Source: Lysobacteraceae bacterium (GTDB lineage Bacteria; Pseudomonadota; Gammaproteobacteria; Xanthomonadales; Xanthomonadaceae). From it: a stretch of 8,046 nt of DNA. Location of the stretch: positions 1-8,046 of the forward strand of contig DNXT01000051.1 of assembly GCA_003505795.1 (NCBI GenBank), in the 5' to 3' direction. Numbering within the stretch: the first letter of the stretch is position 1; the number at the start of each line of letters is the position of its first letter. Positions 5,868 to 8,046 of this stretch are shown one piece after another. Made by a program: the position numbers and the translations under genes. The notes under the pieces are model-generated. The model was given only the letters and a program-made list of their open reading frames with translations, was not told where the DNA came from and searched no databases.

Positions 5868-7084
5868 GCGTCGGCCTGTTTGCGCTTGCCGGCCTGCGCC
5901 AGCACCGCCTGCGCACGGGCCAGTCCCGCGGAAAGGTCGGCGACCAGGTCCGCGGCCGACTCGATGCCGATGGACAGGCGCAGCAGGCCGTCGGAAATGC
6001 CGGCCTTGGCGCGCGCCTCCGCAGTCATCGCCGCGTGGGTCATGCTGGCCGGATGCGCCACCAGGCTTTCCACGCCGCCCAGCGATTCGGCCAGGGTGAA
6101 ATAGCGCAGGCCGTCGACGAAGGCGCGCACCGCGTCCTCGCCACCGTCCAGCTCGAAGCTGATCATCGCGCCGAAGCCCTTCTGCTGGCGCGCCGCCAGC
6201 GCGTGGCCCGGGTGCGAGGCCAGGCCCGGGAAATACACCTTGGCGACGGCGTCGTGGCCGTCCAGCAGCGCGGCCACGGCGTCGGCGTTTTCCTGGTGCA
6301 CGCGCAGGCGCGCATCCAGCGTGCGCAGGCCGCGCAGGGTCAGGAACGCATCGAACGGCGACCCGGTCAGGCCCAGCGCGTTGGCCCACCACACCAGTTG
6401 CTGGTGCACCTCGGCATGGCGCGCGATCACCGCGCCGCCGACCACGTCGCTGTGGCCGTTGACGTACTTGGTGGTGGAGTGCAGCACCAGGTCCGCGCCG
6501 AACTCGATCGGCCGCTGCAGCGCCGGCGACAGGAAGGTGTTGTCGACCACCGCCAGCGCGCCGGCCCGGTGCGCGGCCTCGATCACCAGGCGCAAGTCGG
6601 TGATGCGCAGCAGCGGGTTGGACGGGGTCTCGATCAGCACCAGCTTCGGCGACTGCGCCAGCGCCTCGCCCAGCGACAGCGGATCGGTCAGGTCGGCGGT
6701 GATCAGCTCGAAGTGGCCCTTGCGCGCCAGCGCATCGAACAGGCGCCAGCTGCCGCCGTAGGCATCGTGCGGCACCACCAGCTTGTCGCCCGGCTGCAGC
6801 AGCGCGTTGAGCACCAGGTTGATCGCGCCCATCCCGGTGGAGGTGATCACGCCGCCGGCGCCGCCTTCGAGCTCGGCCAGGGCTTCGCCCAGCAGGTCGC
6901 GGGTCGGGTTGCCGCTGCGGGTGTAGTCGTACTGGCGCTTGTTGCCGAAGCCGTCGAAGGAGAAGTTCGACGACAGCACGATCGGCGGGGTCACCGCGCC
7001 GTAGGCGCTGTCGCGGTCGATGCCGGCGCGCACGGCGGCGGTGGCGGCGCTACAGGGAAGGTCGGCGGGGTCACGGAAGCTCAT
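5864..7084 (-). CDS. metB: Cystathionine gamma-synthase (PLP-dependent Cys/Met metabolism enzyme)
   Basis: A 406-residue cytoplasmic enzyme of the Cys/Met metabolism PLP family (usual length 380-410). It joins an O-acylhomoserine with cysteine to give cystathionine in methionine synthesis. Visible are YTRSGNPTRDLL (54-65) with the phosphate-contacting tyrosine and arginine of the neighbouring subunit, the STGMGAI loop (82-88), IETPSNP (151-157), the cofactor aspartate in VVDNTF (D181), the Schiff-base lysine K206 in STTKYVNGHSDVVGG and the substrate-binding RLSIGIES (369-376). The start at 7084 has GGAGA six bases upstream and overlaps the metX stop as ATGA; the frame is open further upstream only as a shadow of metX. 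The gene overlaps the following chimera by 4 bp. Cystathionine beta-lyase and O-acylhomoserine sulfhydrylase are close relatives; the metX neighbour favours MetB, but sequence alone does not fully exclude them. Confidence 0.88.
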   Translation of the reverse strand: MSFRDPADLPCSAATAAVRAGIDRDSAYGAVTPPIVLSSNFSFDGFGNKRQYDYTRSGNPTRDLLGEALAELEGGAGGVITSTGMGAINLVLNALLQPGDKLVVPHDAYGGSWRLFDALARKGHFELITADLTDPLSLGEALAQSPKLVLIETPSNPLLRITDLRLVIEAAHRAGALAVVDNTFLSPALQRPIEFGADLVLHSTTKYVNGHSDVVGGAVIARHAEVHQQLVWWANALGLTGSPFDAFLTLRGLRTLDARLRVHQENADAVAALLDGHDAVAKVYFPGLASHPGHALAARQQKGFGAMISFELDGGEDAVRAFVDGLRYFTLAESLGGVESLVAHPASMTHAAMTAEARAKAGISDGLLRLSIGIESAADLVADLSAGLARAQAVLAQAGKRKQADA

Positions 7085-8046
7085 GCGGTTTCTCCGGAAG
7101 TGCGGAAGGCGGTGGCGAGGATCGCGTCGATGCGATCGGTTTCCTTGAGGAAGGCGTCGTGGCCGTAGGGCGAGCGCAGCACGCGCAGGCTGCCGCGCGG
7201 GCCCAGTCCCTCGACCAGCGTGACCAGGTCCGACAGCGGCACCAGGCGATCGCCCTCGACCGCCACCACCACGCTGGGCACGCCGACCGCGGCCGGATCG
7301 ACCCGGTGCAGGTCGATCGACTCGGACAGGCGCAGGTAGGCGTTGACCTGGGTGCGGGCGACGTACTGCGCGCCGGCGGCGTCCAGGTAGTCCTCGGCGG
7401 CGACGCGGACGCGGCCGTTCACCACCTCCGGGGCGGCATCGAAGCGCTCGCCGAATTCCTCGGGCGTGCGGTAGCTGAGCATCGCAAACTGGCGCGCCAG
7501 CGACAGGCCATGGCTCTCCGCGCACTGCAGCTGGCCCAGCGCGACCGCGCGCCGCTGCAGCGCGCGCCAGGCCGCGGCATAGGGATGGGCGCGGTGCGCG
7601 CCGCTGACCGCGATCAGCTTCTGCAGCCGCGCCGGATGCCGTATCGCCAGCTGCAGGCCGACCAGCGCGCCGTACGAATAGCCGACGAATCCCTGCAGTT
7701 GCGCGATCCCGAGCGCGTCGAGCAGCGCGGCGACCGCGTCGGCCTGGTCGGCGGTGTCGATCGGCGCGTCGAGGCTGCCGTCGGCGCCGACGAAATCGAA
7801 CGCCAGGATCCGCCGCGTCGCCGGGTCCAGCGTGCGGCCCGCGCCGACCAGGCCTTCGGCCCAGCCCTTCTCCGGAAACAGCGCGCCGGCCGCGACGTGG
7901 CGGTGGGCGGAGATGCCGCCGGCCACGAACACCACCGGCGCGTCGGCGGCGCCGACCAGCTCGTAGCGCAGGGTCAGCGTGCGCAGCCCGGCATGGCGCA
8001 TCGGCAGCGCCGCCACCACCTCGCCGCGCACGGCGATGCGGCCTTC
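7081..8046 (-). CDS. metX: Homoserine O-acyltransferase (MetX-like alpha/beta hydrolase), 5' end outside the window
   Basis: The frame is open to the right edge. Before the GTG at 8031 the residues EGRIA are still in frame, so the true start probably lies beyond the window and that GTG is an internal valine. It transfers an acetyl or succinyl group to homoserine, giving the substrate for MetB. Counting from the 8031 codon, the alpha/beta-hydrolase catalytic triad is visible: nucleophile S119 in GFVGYSYGALVG, D261 in AVEGDRLVP and H291 in SPYGHDAFLKE. Other marks are VAGGISAHRHV (36-46), FDFVGADGSLDAPIDTADQADA (78-99) and AMLSYRTPEEFGERF (183-197). The nucleophile elbow is followed by Ala rather than the common second Gly (GYSYGA), as I recall for xanthomonad homologues. 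Acetyl versus succinyl use cannot be settled from what I see. It ends in a 4-bp overlap with metB. Confidence 0.85.
   Translation of the reverse strand, partial: EGRIAVRGEVVAALPMRHAGLRTLTLRYELVGAADAPVVFVAGGISAHRHVAAGALFPEKGWAEGLVGAGRTLDPATRRILAFDFVGADGSLDAPIDTADQADAVAALLDALGIAQLQGFVGYSYGALVGLQLAIRHPARLQKLIAVSGAHRAHPYAAAWRALQRRAVALGQLQCAESHGLSLARQFAMLSYRTPEEFGERFDAAPEVVNGRVRVAAEDYLDAAGAQYVARTQVNAYLRLSESIDLHRVDPAAVGVPSVVVAVEGDRLVPLSDLVTLVEGLGPRGSLRVLRSPYGHDAFLKETDRIDAILATAFRTSGETA
7091..7095 (-). promoter_or_regulatory. Shine-Dalgarno of metB (GGAGA)
   Basis: Minus-strand GGAGA, then AACCGC, then ATG at 7084. It lies inside the last codons of metX and supports this start over longer in-frame extensions. 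Confidence 0.65.

Noticed and set aside
5868..6392. N-terminal extension of the chimera inside metB
   Set aside because: Arg/Gly-rich shadow. The dehydrogenase homology starts at the ATG at 5867, which overlaps the metB stop.
7085..7525. N-terminal extension of metB inside metX
   Set aside because: Translation is shadow-like, while the ATG at 7084 has a ribosome site and the usual ATGA overlap.
1..8046. CRISPR arrays, tRNA or rRNA genes, insertion sequences, prophage parts
   Set aside because: No regularly spaced repeats, cloverleaf-like tracts, transposase or integrase motifs, or terminal repeats were seen, including around the fusion junction. The window is almost entirely coding.

Overview
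This is a GC-rich, fully coding stretch of a gammaproteobacterial chromosome. All seven genes lie on the minus strand and read from right to left. The right-hand block (metX, metB and the start of a homoserine dehydrogenase gene, joined by 4-bp ATGA overlaps) has the order I know from Xanthomonas and relatives, and the MetX variant fits that family. I therefore place the window in the Xanthomonadaceae; the genus cannot be told from the sequence alone.

Layout in transcription order: metX (5' end outside the window) and metB, the methionine-branch enzymes that acylate homoserine and form cystathionine; then a 241-codon chimeric gene whose first ~94 codons are the NAD(P)-binding start of homoserine dehydrogenase and whose last ~147 codons are the C-terminal two thirds of LigK (4-carboxy-4-hydroxy-2-oxoadipate aldolase, RraA-like fold). 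It is followed by ligU/galD (4-oxalomesaconate isomerase/tautomerase, PrpF family), a DctA-type dicarboxylate symporter, an OprB-type porin, ligJ (hydratase) and the first 97 codons of ligI (2-pyrone-4,6-dicarboxylate hydrolase), which runs off the left edge.

The left block is the lower part of the protocatechuate 4,5-cleavage (or gallate) pathway: LigI opens 2-pyrone-4,6-dicarboxylate (PDC) to 4-oxalomesaconate, LigU isomerises it, LigJ hydrates it, and LigK would cleave the product to pyruvate and oxaloacetate. The symporter and porin look like an uptake module for a carboxylated substrate. The ring-opening dioxygenase (ligAB or galA) and ligC are not in the window and may lie further left.

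The outstanding observation is the join between the two blocks. The met operon and the lig operon meet inside one reading frame, at a GGC-GAC-GTG (Gly-Asp-Val) stretch that both parent genes probably share. Homoserine dehydrogenase loses its catalytic part and LigK loses its first ~75-80 residues. Either this is a real recombination/deletion that created a hybrid gene and placed the lig genes behind the met promoter, or it is a chimeric assembly. The sequence alone cannot decide between them. There is no gene-free stretch above about 100 bases; the longest gap (81 bp, between the symporter and the porin) holds two hairpins.
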